A stretch of 64,000 nt of DNA, taken from the NCBI RefSeq assembly GCF_021347895.1, contig NC_067122.1, positions 41,173,082 to 41,237,081 on the forward strand, written 5' to 3'. The stretch's first letter is position 1, and every line of letters begins with the position of its first letter. A model generated the notes under the pieces. That model was not told the DNA's origin. It did no database searches and saw only the letters and a program-made list of their open reading frames with translations. The DNA is from Acanthochromis polyacanthus. Lineage: Eukaryota > Chordata > Actinopteri > Pomacentridae. This document shows, piece by piece, positions 43,700-54,816 of the stretch. The position numbers were made by a program, and so were the translations under genes.

Positions 43700-45345
43700 T
43701 GCACTTCTTCAACTGGGCAATGGCAGAGAAAGAGGGTTCAAAGGGCGTGAGGGCTACCCGCAAACAGTAATGCAAATGTTCATTTGTCAAGGAGGCACGG
43801 TTGCTTGTTTAATGGCATTCATGTGAGAGAAGCTGGACTCGCAGGTGTATGTTGAGCCAAACATTGTTAGCACAGATATTGCCAGCTTTCTTATGTTGGG
43901 GAATTTGTTCACATGAATACACTTTGTCCAAAACTATGAGATGGATTCATTCTCAAGTGCCTGCTTCAGAATGGAGGATGCTTGCATGTCAATTATTTCC
44001 AGTTGCAGGGGACCCTCATCAATTTCAGGTGATGCAAGGAACTCTTGTCCTTTTCTGGAAATAGCAGCTACATTGGCAAATGGGTTGCTCACAAAATGCA
44101 TCAATTCTCTGGGCATGTCAAAGTCATCAAATCGTTGTGCAAAGTTTTCCCTCAATTTATCAATGAAATCTGTCATTAATTGAGTGACTTTTGGTTTGAC
44201 TTCACTTGTTGATGACTTGATAAAGTTCCAAAGTGTGGGAAAATGGAGCATTCTGTCAGTGAGATCAGATGAGAAACGAACTAGTTTCGTTTGAAATGCA
44301 ATGAGACTTTCAACAATATCAACAACCTTTTTTTTCTACCCTGCAGTAACAGATTAAGTTGATTCAGATGATGAAACACGTCGCTTAAAAAGCACATATT
44401 GGACACAAATCCATCATCCAACATTAGCGACAGAAACGTGTTAGCTTTCATCTGCTTGGACTCATGGAGAAATGTTATAATTTCCTTCCTGAGATCACAT
44501 ACTCTCTTGAGTGCATTGCCCTTGCTTAGCCACCAAATGTCATTATGCAACAGTAAATCACTATGATCAGCTGACATATCCTCAAGTAGCTGACGAAACA
44601 GTCTGTGTTGAAGACTGGAGGTGGATCTGATAAAGTTAATCATAGCCATAACTGAGTCCATTGTATTTTTCAACTCACCACTGAGTCGGGCGCACAGAGC
44701 GCTCTGGTGGATCAAGCAGTGGAGTGATTTCATCTTCGGTGCAATAGCACGCAATCGTGCCTTTGATGCTCCCCGACATAGATGGAGCACCGTCTGTTAC
44801 TAGCATGTTAACCTGCTCCAAATTAAGCTTGTTGTCTTTGAAAAAAGCAACAATCTTATTGAAGATGACTTCACTTGTTGTCTGTCCTTCCAGTGGTATT
44901 AGTCCCAGAATGTCCTCTATGAAAACGTCCCCATCAAAAAAACGCACAAATAAACACAGCTGAGACACGTCAGAGTTATCTGTGGACTCGTCCACAGCCA
45001 GTGAAATAACAGCAGCTTTCCTCAGTTCACCCAAAAGAGTTTCAAAGACGTCTGTGGCTAAAACATCTATTCTTCTTGCTGTTGTTGTATCTGACATGGG
45101 TATTGACTTGATAGAAGACATCACTTGCTCTTTCACTTTATCGTCCGTCACCAACTGAATGAATGAATGGATGAACAAATGCATGAATGAATGAACAAAT
45201 GCATGAATGAATTAATTAATGAATGCCATTTTTATTAACAGCATGGATGTACTGTACAATTCAATCATAGTGGAGGCAAATGGGAAACGAAATATATACA
45301 AACCTCCTCAAGAGCAGCAAGCATGCATTCTTTTATCATCTCCGC
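43700..45345 (-). pseudogene. hAT transposase (ZBED5/ZMYM6/GTF2IRD2-like group), broken
   Basis: Read on the minus strand: a partial exon (DAEMIKECMLAALEE, ending at 45304), an intron to about 45155 and a second exon beginning LVTDDKVKEQV. Then VDESTDNSDVSQLCLFVRFF and MLVTDGAPSMSGS (catalytic-core blocks), HCLIHQSALCARL, LLHNDIWWLSKGNALKRVCDL (family motif), and the C-terminal dimerisation block FPNIRKLAISVLTMFGSTYTCESSFS. Frameshifts lie near 44745, 44295 and 43765; a stop lies near 43930. The BED zinc finger and everything before the first partial exon are missing. Confidence 0.8.
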
Positions 45346-45690
45346 ATCTGCCCACATAGCAGAGAAATGTGGCCCACATCTGGCTTGAAGCTGGCACAGG
45401 TGGCATGCAGTCGGCACTGGCATAAGGCATGTGAACCAAACATGGCCCAGATGTGGCCAAGGTGGCACCTTCTTTAAGGTGGCAAACCAAATGTGGGCCA
45501 GATGTTGAGTTTAGTAAGTGGCCCTCATATCAAATTTGAGCTGTGGGCCACAGGTGGCATTCAGTTGGCACCACTTTAAGGTGGCAAAAAAGATGCGGGC
45601 CAGATGTTAAATTCAGTATGTGGCCCACACATCAAATTTGAACTGTGGGCCACATGTGACCTGGGTCTGTTGTTGTCATGATTGTTCGTA
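45346..45690. repeat. GTGGCCCACA minisatellite-type repeat
   Basis: Starts with CACATAGCAGAGAAATGTGG and repeats words such as GTGGCCCACA, CAGATGTGGCC and AAGGTGGCA, similar to the repeat at 56408-56718. It truncates the 5' side of the hAT gene. Together with the MITE at 42845 it belongs to a group of repeats with a near-identical ATAGCA terminus. Confidence 0.55.
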
Positions 45691-45743
45691 CCAAATGAAA
45701 CAAAAATTAAATATCAAGTATGAGTGTGCTAGATGTCAGAGTC

Positions 45744-45769
45744 TGGTGTGTGTGTGTGTGTAGTGAGAA

Positions 45770-45847
<78 letters not shown>

Positions 45848-45853
45848 TGAGAA

Positions 45854-45919
<66 letters not shown>

Positions 45920-45925
45920 TGAGAA

Positions 45926-45987
<62 letters not shown>
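45744..45987. repeat. Higher-order (GT)n array with conserved spacers
   Basis: Long GT tracts separated by three copies of the same spacer AGTGAGAAATTACT (about 45761, 45845 and 45917). Long open frames of alternating Cys-Val or Thr-His over this array are artefacts of the repeat. Confidence 0.95.
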
Positions 45988-45988
<1 letters not shown>

Positions 45989-46127
45989 AAACTGACGACA
46001 TTTTGGCCCGTCCTCACTTTGAAACAGCCACGTTTGAGGGTGAAGACTTGTTTTTAGAGAACAGGTATGAATTGAGGTTTGGTTAGGGTAAGGATTAAGT
46101 TTAGCCAATCAGTTGTGATTGTTAAGG
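45988..46127. other. Spacer right of the GT array
   Basis: Short segment with GTTAGGGTAAGG repeated loosely; no gene. Confidence 0.3.
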
Positions 46128-47951
46128 TTAGGGTAAGGCTCTAGGAAATGCATTACGCTTATGGATGTCCTCAGTAAGATAGAAGTACAAATGTGTGTGT
46201 TCAAGGGTGGCAGGATGTGCAAACCACAATGTCTTTGCAGACACACTCTTGCCACAGCTGGAGCAAGTGGATGCTGTTCTTCTTCTGAAGGTGCACAGTT
46301 CACACCTCCTCATTTTGCTGGTGTGCTGTGGGTCACACTCTGTTTCAGGCTGTTGTATCCCAGCAACAATGGCAGCAGCGGCAGTTGAGCGTGGGGGACA
46401 AGGCCGTCTTGCAATTTATGGGGACACCAGCATGTGCCCCAGCTCTTCCACAAACACTCTCCGCTGGTAGGTTTTACAGGACTCCCACTCAGGATGGACT
46501 GCTTTCCACAGGACAAAGGCATTGTATGCTGAGACGTCCAGTAGATTGTAGAAGAGAGCCAGTGGCCAGCGGTTGGTTTTCCTTCGACAACTGTAGGTGC
46601 CAATAACCTTGTCTAAATTGTCCACACCACCTTTGCACCAACTGTAGTCCAGGATTGCTGCAGGCTTCCTCTTTTCCCCATCACTGACTGATGGTTCCCT
46701 GTGCTTTGTGCTGAGAAGAAGCACATTCTTCCCTCGCTTGGGCATGTAGTAGGACACCACCATAGCAGATTTGGAGAAGGCGAAGACAGATGACAGAATC
46801 TTCCTCTGCCACAGCTGGAGGAGCTGGGGAGGGAGCTCTGGCTTGTTTCTCCTGATTGTGCCAACCAGAGACAGTTTTCTTCTCAGGAGTTCCTCTGCCA
46901 AGGCGAACGACATGACAGTATGTTCTTGGAGCCCTTCTGTCAGCTGGAGTGTGACTCTCATTCCCTGGTTAACTTCCTGGGAACTGCTGTGGGGTTTTCC
47001 TGTGTAAATTTGCATCCTCCAGGCATATGAGGTTGCCACATCACAGATGACCCATATTTTAATGCCATACTTTGAAAGCTTCTTGGGCATATACTGGTGA
47101 AATCTACAACGCCCTCTGAATTCAACAAGCTGCTCATCGATACACACATTAATCACTGGATTGAACAAGAGGGGGAGGCGAGCCACCCACTTTTCCCACA
47201 GGATGCGAAATGCGGCGATCTTACCATCCCTGAAGCGTCCCGGGCGGGTGACCTTGTCATCAAAGCGGATGTTAGGACAGGCCATATTCCGTGCTACAAT
47301 ACCCCTCTACCGATATGCTCAGATCAGCTCTGTCTTGTCATTCCACATGCCACGTGTTGCTTCATGTCTTGAGCGGTAGATGCCAGCCAGAATCTAGATC
47401 CCAATGTAGGCTCTCATCTCCACTTCATCCACATCCCTCTAGTCCTCACACCTCCTCCTTCCATGTAGGTTTGTATGGGTGCACAGCAGCTGAATCATCT
47501 CCTCTGTTAAAAACAGGTCAAACATAGACCTCAGTCTGCTGATGCGGGCAACTGCGTACAGGGTGGGCCTCGGGGGGGTGATACCAGTGGGTACTGAATT
47601 GAAATGCAGGGTCTCTTCATTAGTGGGAAACCACAGACTTTTCCCATTACGAGATAACCATTCAGCCACCAACTCCTCTGTATCTGCCATTACCTGCTTG
47701 GCCTCCACCGCTGTGTCTGTATTGTCCTCACCCCCTGAGGAAGAATAATCAGGTACTAGCTGGTACTCATCATCAGTAGTGGTACTGTCATCCTCTGAGG
47801 AGGATGTGTCCTCATCTTCACGAGAGGATGTGTCCTCGTCTTTGGTAGATGTCGTCTCTTCTTCAAATGGAGTGGATTTCTCCCCATCTTCGCTCTCTGA
47901 TTGCATCACATACTCAAGTGCTTGAAGCAGTGAATATGACCTTCTCGCCAT
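46128..47951 (-). pseudogene. piggyBac (PGBD4-like) transposase, heavily broken
   Basis: Minus strand. The ATG at 47951-47949 opens MARRSYSLLQALEYV and a Ser/Glu/Asp-rich N-terminus. After 47439 the frame hits at least four stops (TAG, TAG, TGA, TAG) within 150 bp, although family residues (DVDEVEMRAYIG, LAGIYRSRHEA) remain readable. From 47285 an open frame holds RFDDKVTRPGRF, the first catalytic Asp in CIDEQLVEFRGRC, YGIKIWVICD, YTGKP and the third Asp in GGVDNLDKV. The CDNFFTS-like block with the second catalytic Asp is absent (SFALAEELLRRKL appears where it should be). A frameshift near 46430 precedes a cysteine-rich C-terminus (CELCTF, CSSCGKSV). Clearly inactive. Confidence 0.85.
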
Positions 47952-48076
47952 CTTGCCAGAGAAGAAATGATCTGGGAGCTGTTGGACTACTGATAGCATT
48001 AGTACTGACTGTACCTGCATAAAGTCGAGGACAGATTTCTAACCAGTGTGTCTGAATTTGTTTTTGTTTTCCCTGC
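47952..48076. other. 5' flank of the piggyBac pseudogene
   Basis: Contains TTGTTTTCCCTGCAG on the plus strand just before the L2 tail. No piggyBac terminal repeat or TTAA border could be fixed. Confidence 0.3.
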
Positions 48077-48921
48077 AGCTGAATTCAATTCAATTTTATT
48101 TATATAGCGTCAATTACAGTCAAATCGTCTCAAGACGCTTTACAGAACCCATATGCCTGACCCCCAGAGCAAGCCCAAAGGCAACAGTGGCAAGGAAAAC
48201 ACCCTTTTAACAGGGAAGAAACCTCGAGCAGAACCCGGCTCTATATAGGGGGGACCCATCTGCCTGCTGGCCGGGCGGGTTGAGAGGGACAGAGGAGGGC
48301 AAGGGGGAGGGATGGGAGAAAAGGGAAGGGGTGGGAAAGCAAGGAAAACACAACACACATTTGGATACATGTATGACAAGATATGTGACACAAACAAAGT
48401 GTAAGCTAACATTGAAAACTGACTCATAGTTTACTCTTATGATGTACGGCTCTGACATTACACATACTCCATATATAGCTAGCAGTAAAATTCAAACAGT
48501 ATGTAAGTTAGCATAACAAGTATAGTGTAGGCGATGCAGAGTTGACTGGTGGAAAAAGGAGAGTTGGAAGCAGAGGGCTGGAGGAAGGTCAGCAGCAGCA
48601 TCCCACAGTGGACATGGTGGAGACTGGACCAGTTGGTGGAACATCGACCGCAGATCTGAAGCATCCAGCTCTGGGACCAGGGACACTCGGAGAAATAGCA
48701 CAGGGGGAAACAGAGTGAATGGACTGCAATAATGGTATACATATTAAATGTAAAGGTAGATAGAGAAGGGCTCAGTGCGTCAAGAAAAGGCCCCCAGCAG
48801 CCTAGGCTTATAGCAGCATGACTAGGGGCAGAACGAAGGGACGTCCAAGAGGGAGTCAGCTGTGTAAATGAAGACGCAAGCCAAACCCCTGTGGGTCACC
48901 CAGTCAGCCCTAACTATAAGA

Positions 48922-50081
48922 TTACACTATTTTATGTGTAAAGAAGCTCATGAAGTCGTTACAGCTTAGAGCTAAAGGAATACAAGGTTCAACAGAGCTC
49001 TGACTCTTTGTCAGCCTGGCTACAGTGCTAAAGAGAAACCTAAGGTTGTTCTTGTTCTCCTCTATTAAAGATGAATAATAAGTTGTCCTGGCATTACGAA
49101 GAGCTTTTTTATAGATTACTAGACTATTTTTCCAAGCCACATACACTTCCTCTGAATTAGTGGAATACCACTTTCTTTCCAGCTTTCGGGATGCCTGCTT
49201 TAAAGTCCGCAGCTGGGAATTGTACCAAGGAGCAAGTCTTCTCTGAGATATAACTTTCTTTTTTACAGGTGCAACACTATCAAGAGTTGTACGCAGTGAG
49301 GCTGAAGCATTATTAACATAACAATCCACTTCTGTGGGGGTAAAATTATAATATTTGCCTTCTGATTTATCAGTAAATGTTGCTGAAGTAAACAGTGAGG
49401 GTATTATTTCCTTAAATTTAGATACTGAATTGTCAGACAAACACCTACTGTAATGATATTTGTTCTCAGCTGCTATACAATCCTTTACTTTAAATTGAAA
49501 TGTTATCATAAAATGGTCAGAAAGAAGAGGGTTCTGGGGAAATACTGTTAACTCTTCAATTTCTATGCATAAGTCAGGACAAGGTCAAGAGTGTGATTAA
49601 AACTATGAGTTGGTTTATTTACATGTTGAGAAAACCCAATTGAGTCTAATAATGAATTTAAAGCTGTTGTAAGGCTGTCGCTGTCTATGTCAACATGAAT
49701 GTTGAAGTCACCCACAATAATAACTTTGTCTGAACTGAGCACTAATTCAGATAAAAAGTCTGAGAATTGAGATAAAAACTCAGAATAAGGAGCAGGAGGA
49801 CGATATATAACAACAAATAAAACTGGTTTCTGAGCTTTCAAATTTGGATGAGCGAGACTAAGAGTAAGATTTTCAAATGAGCTGTAATCAGGTTTAGGCC
49901 TCTGGTTCAATTTCAAACAAGAATGGTAGATTGCTGCTACTCCTCCTCCTTGGCCTGTGATTCGAGGAATATGACAGTTAATATGACTAGGGGGAGTTGA
50001 TTCGTTTAGGCTAACAAATTCTTCCTGCTGCAACCAGGTTTCAGTCAAACAAAACAAATCAATCTGGTGATCAGTTATCAA
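48922..50081 (-). pseudogene. L2 endonuclease and linker, RT lost
   Basis: First frame (50081-49563): an APE-type endonuclease from within its N-terminal part: [35 protein letters not shown] and [13 protein letters not shown]. After stops around 49510-49563 a second frame (49509-48922) carries the post-endonuclease linker with RRLAPWYNSQLRTLKQASRKLERKW and ARTTYYSSLIEENKNNLRFLF, and stops after FTHKIV. There are no RT motifs; the frame ends where the 3' UTR begins. Confidence 0.8.
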
Positions 50082-50192
50082 CTCATTTACTCGCAGAGAT
50101 TTAGACGAGAGAGATCTAATATTTAACAGACCACATTTAATTGTCCTGTTTCTTTGCTCTGTTGAAATAGAGGTATTAATTTTTATTAAATT

Positions 50193-51053
50193 GGTTGATG
50201 CTAGAGGTACGGACCCGTACCCGTAGCATCTGTACTAGAGGTACGGACGTGTTAAGGTCACTGAAGAGCTGGTGATGGTTAACTACTATTTGCTGCACAT
50301 TACAGGCAGTTTATATGAATGACTTTGACGGCGAACATTGTATAATTTAACTAAAAATACACTGTCTCCTCTCACACTTTACGTAGACAAAGTAGTTTTT
50401 ACGCTTTTAGACGCCGTGTCTAAATTGTTTGAAGTCCAGTTCCTATTAATTAGTTTACCGCGTTCAGTGGTGGAAGCGGCTGACGAACTCCATTGCAAAT
50501 GTTCCCATTTAATTTCGGACGCTAATTTACAAGATAAAATTAAGGATGTCGAATATGAAACAAACACTCGTGAATGGTGAGGAGCAGCTCTTTAATTCGG
50601 CATGAATTAAAAAAAACATTTACTCGATTTACTGTGATATTGTGACATTTGTTTGTGGTGATGTAAATTAGCCATTCAACAGAGTCCGCTAACATTAAAG
50701 TGACTGTGACAGGGTCTGTGTTGACAGACGCAGAAAATACGTCAGGGTTTTGTTTAGGTTGTTAATATGTAATAGTCTGTCGCTACTTTTGAAGGTAAAA
50801 AAATACTTATAGTTTGCTGGCTGTTAGTTCCGCCATTCATTCCGCAGATTCACCTCGAATCACGGAAGCGCCTTTATCAGCGTCGCCGGCTCATTAATAT
50901 TTATATCCGTCGGATTACCAGCCAATCACGAAGCGCGTTCATCAGCCGGCTCATTAATATTTATGTACGGGTCATTAATATTTATGTTAAGGGAAAGTGC
51001 CGTATCCGTAGGCCACAGGCTACGGGTACGGGTCCGTATCTGTAGACACTACC
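50193..51053. mobile_element. 861-bp TIR element inserted in the L2, 9-bp duplication
   Basis: Flanked by TATTAAATT on both sides (50184-50192 and 51054-51062). The ends (GGTTGATGCTAGAGGTACGG and the complement of a 3' end reading GGTAGTGTCTACAGATACGG) share GGT, CTA, AG and TACGGACCCGTACCCGTAG. A 9-bp duplication suggests a Mutator-like element; 8 bp of the same match would fit hAT. One open frame (50338-50580, TTG start) has no recognised domain. Inside, TCATTAATATTTAT is repeated near 50890-50990. Confidence 0.75.
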
Positions 51054-51105
51054 TATTAAATTTTTATGGTTACTATTTCTTTTGTATATTTTTGATTTGT
51101 TTAAT

Positions 51106-52140
51106 TTATTGAATTTTGGTGGTCGGGGGACAGACAGTCTCAAAAAAGCTAACTGAATTACTGGAGGGTGACAGCTGTGAGGAAACTGCAGAGAGGTGTG
51201 TAAGACTACAGCTCTGCATCCTGGTCTTAACTCTGGGTTGCCATGCTTTAGGAGTACTAATAAAATCAGCCATATTCCTAGAAATGAGAGCTGCACCAGC
51301 CAAAGTGGGATGGATGCCGTCTCTCCTAATCAGACCAGGTTTTCCCCAAAAAGAGCTCCAGTTATCTATAAAGCCCACGTCGTTTGATGGACACCACATA
51401 GACAACCAGCGGTGAAACGACGACATGCGGCTAAACATGTCATCGTTGGTCAGATCAGGCAAGGGTCCAGAGAAAACTACGGAGTCCGACATGGTTTTGG
51501 TGAAAGTACACACCGATGCCACGCTAATTTTGGTGACCTCCGATTGGCGTAACCGGGTGTCGTTACCGCCGACGTGTATAACAATCTTACTATATTTACG
51601 ATTATCTTTAGCCAGCAGTTTCAAATTTGCTTCTATGTCGCCCGCTCTGGCCCCTGGGAGGCATTTAACTATGGTCGCTGGTGTCGCTAGCTTCACGTTT
51701 CTGACTATGGAGCTGCCAATGATCAGAGTTGGTTTCTCAGCGGGTGTGTCGCTGAGCGGGGAAAAACGATTAGAAACATGAAGTGGTTTGTGGTGGGCCG
51801 GGACAGTGGGCTTGAGCTTAGGACTGTTTTTCCTACGAACTGTCACCCAGCCACCTGGCTGCTCGGGAGCTGCTAAGGGACGGCTAACAGATGCTACACT
51901 AGCAGCTAAGCTATTGCGGTCCGCACCGGCTAAGGGGGCCTGGCTAGCTGCTAGCGGGTTATTTTCCATGGTGTGGAGCCGCGATTCCAATTCAGTGAGC
52001 CTCGCCTCCAGAGCTACAAAAAGGCTGCAATTATTACACATATCGTTATCACTAAAGGAGGCAGAGGAATAACTAAACATGTGACACACTGAGCAGGAGA
52101 GGGAAAGAGAGGGAGCGAGAGAGGAAGAGGCAGAAGCCAT
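51106..52140 (-). CDS. L2/CR1-type ORF1 protein with SGNH-like esterase domain
   Basis: An intact minus-strand frame of 344 codons from ATG 52140. The N-terminus has a small Cys-rich patch (CSVCHMF, CNNC), a predicted coiled coil ([18 protein letters not shown]), then NRFSPLSD. The second half is an SGNH/GDSL hydrolase-like esterase: [13 protein letters not shown] (block with the nucleophile Ser; GSS instead of GDS), [12 protein letters not shown] (GxND block) and [11 protein letters not shown] (DxxH block). CR1 and L2 LINEs commonly carry such an esterase in ORF1; its role may be in membrane or lipid contact, which is inferred. All catalytic blocks are present, though the partner RT is gone. 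Confidence 0.8.
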   Translation of the reverse strand: MASASSSLAPSLSLSCSVCHMFSYSSASFSDNDMCNNCSLFVALEARLTELESRLHTMENNPLAASQAPLAGADRNSLAASVASVSRPLAAPEQPGGWVTVRRKNSPKLKPTVPAHHKPLHVSNRFSPLSDTPAEKPTLIIGSSIVRNVKLATPATIVKCLPGARAGDIEANLKLLAKDNRKYSKIVIHVGGNDTRLRQSEVTKISVASVCTFTKTMSDSVVFSGPLPDLTNDDMFSRMSSFHRWLSMWCPSNDVGFIDNWSSFWGKPGLIRRDGIHPTLAGAALISRNMADFISTPKAWQPRVKTRMQSCSLTHLSAVSSQLSPSSNSVSFFETVCPPTTKIQ

Positions 52141-52200
52141 GCTAACAACACGACACAGCGCTGAAACAGGAAATGATGCAATACGCTCACCGAAATCTGA

Positions 52201-53129
52201 ATCTTTGATCCCTGCCAGATGTCCTGTGATTTTTTTTTTTTTTTTTGAAGACTAGATATGTGAGTGTCTGAGGTCTATTCTGTAGTTGTGTGTGGCACCT
52301 TTTATGAAAAGAACAATGCTCCAGTTGCTCTCAACATGTGCATCAAAGTCAAGTTTGCCTGGGACACTCGAAGCTCAACAGTCTGCATCAGCAGAAATTC
52401 ACTGCAACTTGGATGTAAGATGCAATAATTTATTTCTCTCTCTTTCAAATACATTTTTTGTGCTGCAATTTCATGTACAGGCACAATTTTCATTATCTGA
52501 CATCCGGGTCATTCCGTGTGGTTTCACCAGATGGTCAGAATTTGAGCTATAAAAAGCCTCGCCAACATTTTTGCATCTTTAAGTGGTTATTTCTCAGCCT
52601 CTAGACATACCAGAGAGCTGTGAGTTGGTAAACAAGGCCTCTGCATGTAGATAGTGCCCCACAAACATCCTCAGGTGTTTCCCTACACTCTGCAGGCCAT
52701 GGGGGCTTGCTAAAAATGCTAAAAATTAAGAGATAGCAATTCACGAGTGGGGTTTGGGACCTTAAAAGTACTAGAAATACTGCACAGAAGTATTCTAACA
52801 CCCCTGGGTTCCATTCTACACAAACTTGTGTGATAACCTAGCAAACTGGAGCTTTCTAGGTACATCAGTTTGGAAAAAATGAGCTATCAAAGTTGGACGA
52901 GATTTTTAATTGGCTATTTTTGGTGGCAAAAATCTCAGTGTGGGACAGGTACCAGAGACCCCAAATTTTTCTACAAGACAGTTCCATCTGTCTTCTATCA
53001 CTGTACAAAAAAGCAGCATGGTTATATTTGTAGTTACCGAGACATTCTTACTCAAAATGGCATGGGTAATGTCAAAATCGTTTTTTGTTTTTCAGTACTT
53101 TAAATTGGGATACTATGGAAGCGATTGTG
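52201..53129. other. No gene recognised
   Basis: Begins with a T-run at about 52231-52247. Open frames are short and without domain. No repeat pair was seen except the direct repeat that starts at 53130. Confidence 0.3.
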
Positions 53130-53490
53130 ACTCATATCTCAAATTCAAAAGCATTAGCAGAAATGTTTTTCAATTTCAAAGTCATGGCTGCACTATTTGA
53201 CTCAAAACTAAAATTAAAAAGCAATATTCCAAAATGCAATTTCGTTTTCTTCTTTAAGACTGCTCATTTTGTGACTAAATGAAAAAGCAAAAGCAATCAC
53301 ATTTGACATTTAAATTTCAAAACGTTCACCAGGAAAAAGGTAACAAAATTCAATTTGAAATTTCAAATTCAAAAATTTAAAAGCATGAGCAGAAATGCTT
53401 TTGAATTTCAAAGTCATGGCTGCACTATTTGACTCAAAAATGAAATTAAAAAGCAATATTCCAAAATGCAATTTCAGTTTCTCATAATTC
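53130..53490. repeat. Direct repeat pair, ~115 bp each
   Basis: 53130-53245 and 53370-53490 share CAAAGTCATGGCTGCACTAT and AAAAAGCAATATTCCAAAAT, with a few differences. Spacing from start to start is about 240 bp. The family is not known. Confidence 0.7.
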
Positions 53491-53789
53491 AAATGCAAAT
53501 GAAATCTCAAGTGGTGCAGGAAAGTGACGTCACGGACCCCCACTCATTCTGGCCCCTTCTGCATTTTACGGCATTTTAACCAATGCCGGCTCATTGCGCT
53601 GCATTTAATTGCACACTACGTCGGACGTTGGAGACAAGGAAAATTGGAATAACTTTCCAGAGGTAAGATTTTTTTTGGTTCTTTTTTCATTGTTAAATCT
53701 TGTTCAGAGTCTATGAGAGCTAACCAGTTAGCTGCTAGCAAAACACTAACGCAAGCTAACAGCTGGACAACCAAACACCAGATGATTAT
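53491..53789. other. Unassigned spacer
   Basis: No gene or repeat recognised between the direct repeats and the trinucleotide-rich tract. Confidence 0.3.
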
Positions 53790-54005
53790 TAGTAGCTGTA
53801 CAAGCAGTAGTAGTAATACTAAAAGTACATGCAGCAGTAATAGTAATACCAAAAGTTTAAGCAGCAGTAGTAGTAGTATAAATAGCCGTTAGAGTAGTAG
53901 AAGTAGTATCAGCATTTGTAATAGTATTACAAGTTGTAGTAGCAGAGACAGTATCAGCAGCAGTAGTTGGTGTATTACCACTACTACTACTAGTAGTCGC
54001 ATTAC
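53790..54005. repeat. AGT/AGC-type imperfect trinucleotide tract
   Basis: Long stretch of AGTAGT, AGCAGT and AATAGT-type triplets with interruptions, continuing right of the next element as ACTACCAATAGTAG. The TIR element at 54014 split the tract. Confidence 0.7.
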
Positions 54006-54013
54006 TATTAATA

Positions 54014-54736
54014 TAGACCCTCCAGAAAAACGCGATTATGCGATCGCATGAATTCCCGCATTAATCACCAAAATGCCGCTGATTATGCGGGGGTCAATTA
54101 TTTCCCAAAAGGCCACATAATCCCCACAAAACAGCGTATAATTCCCGCAAGAATCTCACATTTCCACGGAAAAAAAGAGAAATATGCGGGTACCGCTTAA
54201 CTTCACAATTTCCGCATAAAACGAGAAAACTAGAACCAATATAAATGGAGTTGTGAGTTTTTATGTGACACCCGGCCTGATGTCATCAGTTCGCGCATTC
54301 ACACACACATACACTAGAAGCACGAGCTGATGTAGAGTGCGGCGCCAGTGTTGCCAACTTAGCGACTTTCTCGCAAAATCTAGCGACTTTTTCTGCCGTT
54401 TTGGAGACTGACAGGAAAACTCGGATCATTCTGCAGTTACTGTCCTCAACAAGCAGCAGGTGCTGCTGTGAGCTTCTCCCCCTCCCAAAGCACAGGCTGT
54501 CAGTCCAGTAACCTCGCAGCAGTCCCAGTGTCTGATTAGAGGAAATATCCCTCGGCGGCCAGACGGCAGGTGAATCGCGTATATTTTTGCATATTTCAAA
54601 ACTATTCGCATACTTTGCAACTTTCCGCAATTTCCCCGCATAAAATGGAATAAAAACCCTGCATATTTATTTGCATAATCAAGGATTTTAGCCCGCATAA
54701 TCAAGGATTTTTGTCCGCGTTTTTCTGGAGGGTCTA
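54014..54736. mobile_element. 723-bp TIR element (TAGACCCTCC ends)
   Basis: Left end TAGACCCTCCAGAAAAACGC and right end GCGTTTTTCTGGAGGGTCTA are exact inverted copies. TTAATA is present directly outside both ends (54008-54013 and 54737-54742). The interior repeats GATTATGCGG and CCGCATAAT words and contains the segment shared with 12975-13115. No transposase is recognised. The duplication length would suit a hAT-like element only approximately, so I leave the superfamily open. Confidence 0.75.
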
Positions 54737-54742
54737 TTAATA

Positions 54743-54777
54743 CCACCAATACTACCAATAGTAGTTATAAAGCCAAA

Positions 54778-54780
<3 letters not shown>
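54743..54780. repeat. End of trinucleotide tract
   Basis: Short continuation of the AGT-type tract to the right of the TIR element. Confidence 0.4.

Positions 54781-54814
<34 letters not shown>
54781..54814. repeat. (TA)n microsatellite
   Basis: About 17 uninterrupted AT/TA dinucleotides. Confidence 0.95.

Positions 54815-54816
<2 letters not shown>

Larger units (their letters stand above)
42773..45345 (-). mobile_element. hAT transposon, 5' part lost
   Basis: CAGGGCTATTCAACTAAA at about 42773, followed by GAGGGCCACATT, is a typical hAT terminus, with the transposase gene on the minus strand ending near 43700. A MITE is inserted at 42845-43318. The other terminus is not seen: the coding part breaks off at about 45345, where another repeat begins. 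Confidence 0.75.
48077..52200 (-). mobile_element. L2-like LINE with RT region deleted
   Basis: Minus strand, 5' to 3': ORF1 (52140-51106), an inserted TIR element (51053-50193), endonuclease frames (50081-48922), then immediately a 3' UTR (about 48915-48090) ending in a GAATTGAATT-type tail (48077-48090). After the linker residues FMSFFTHKIV the whole reverse transcriptase is missing. The 3' UTR includes GAGCAGAACCCGGCTCTATA on the plus strand, known from very abundant fish repeats. The 5' boundary near 52200-52230 (next to a T-run) is approximate. Confidence 0.8.

Noticed and set aside
45707..46108. Open frames of Cys-Val or Thr-His repeats
   Set aside because: Direct translation of the GT microsatellite array.
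50338..50580. 80-codon gene in the TIR element
   Set aside because: TTG start, no recognised domain, and non-autonomous elements often contain such frames.
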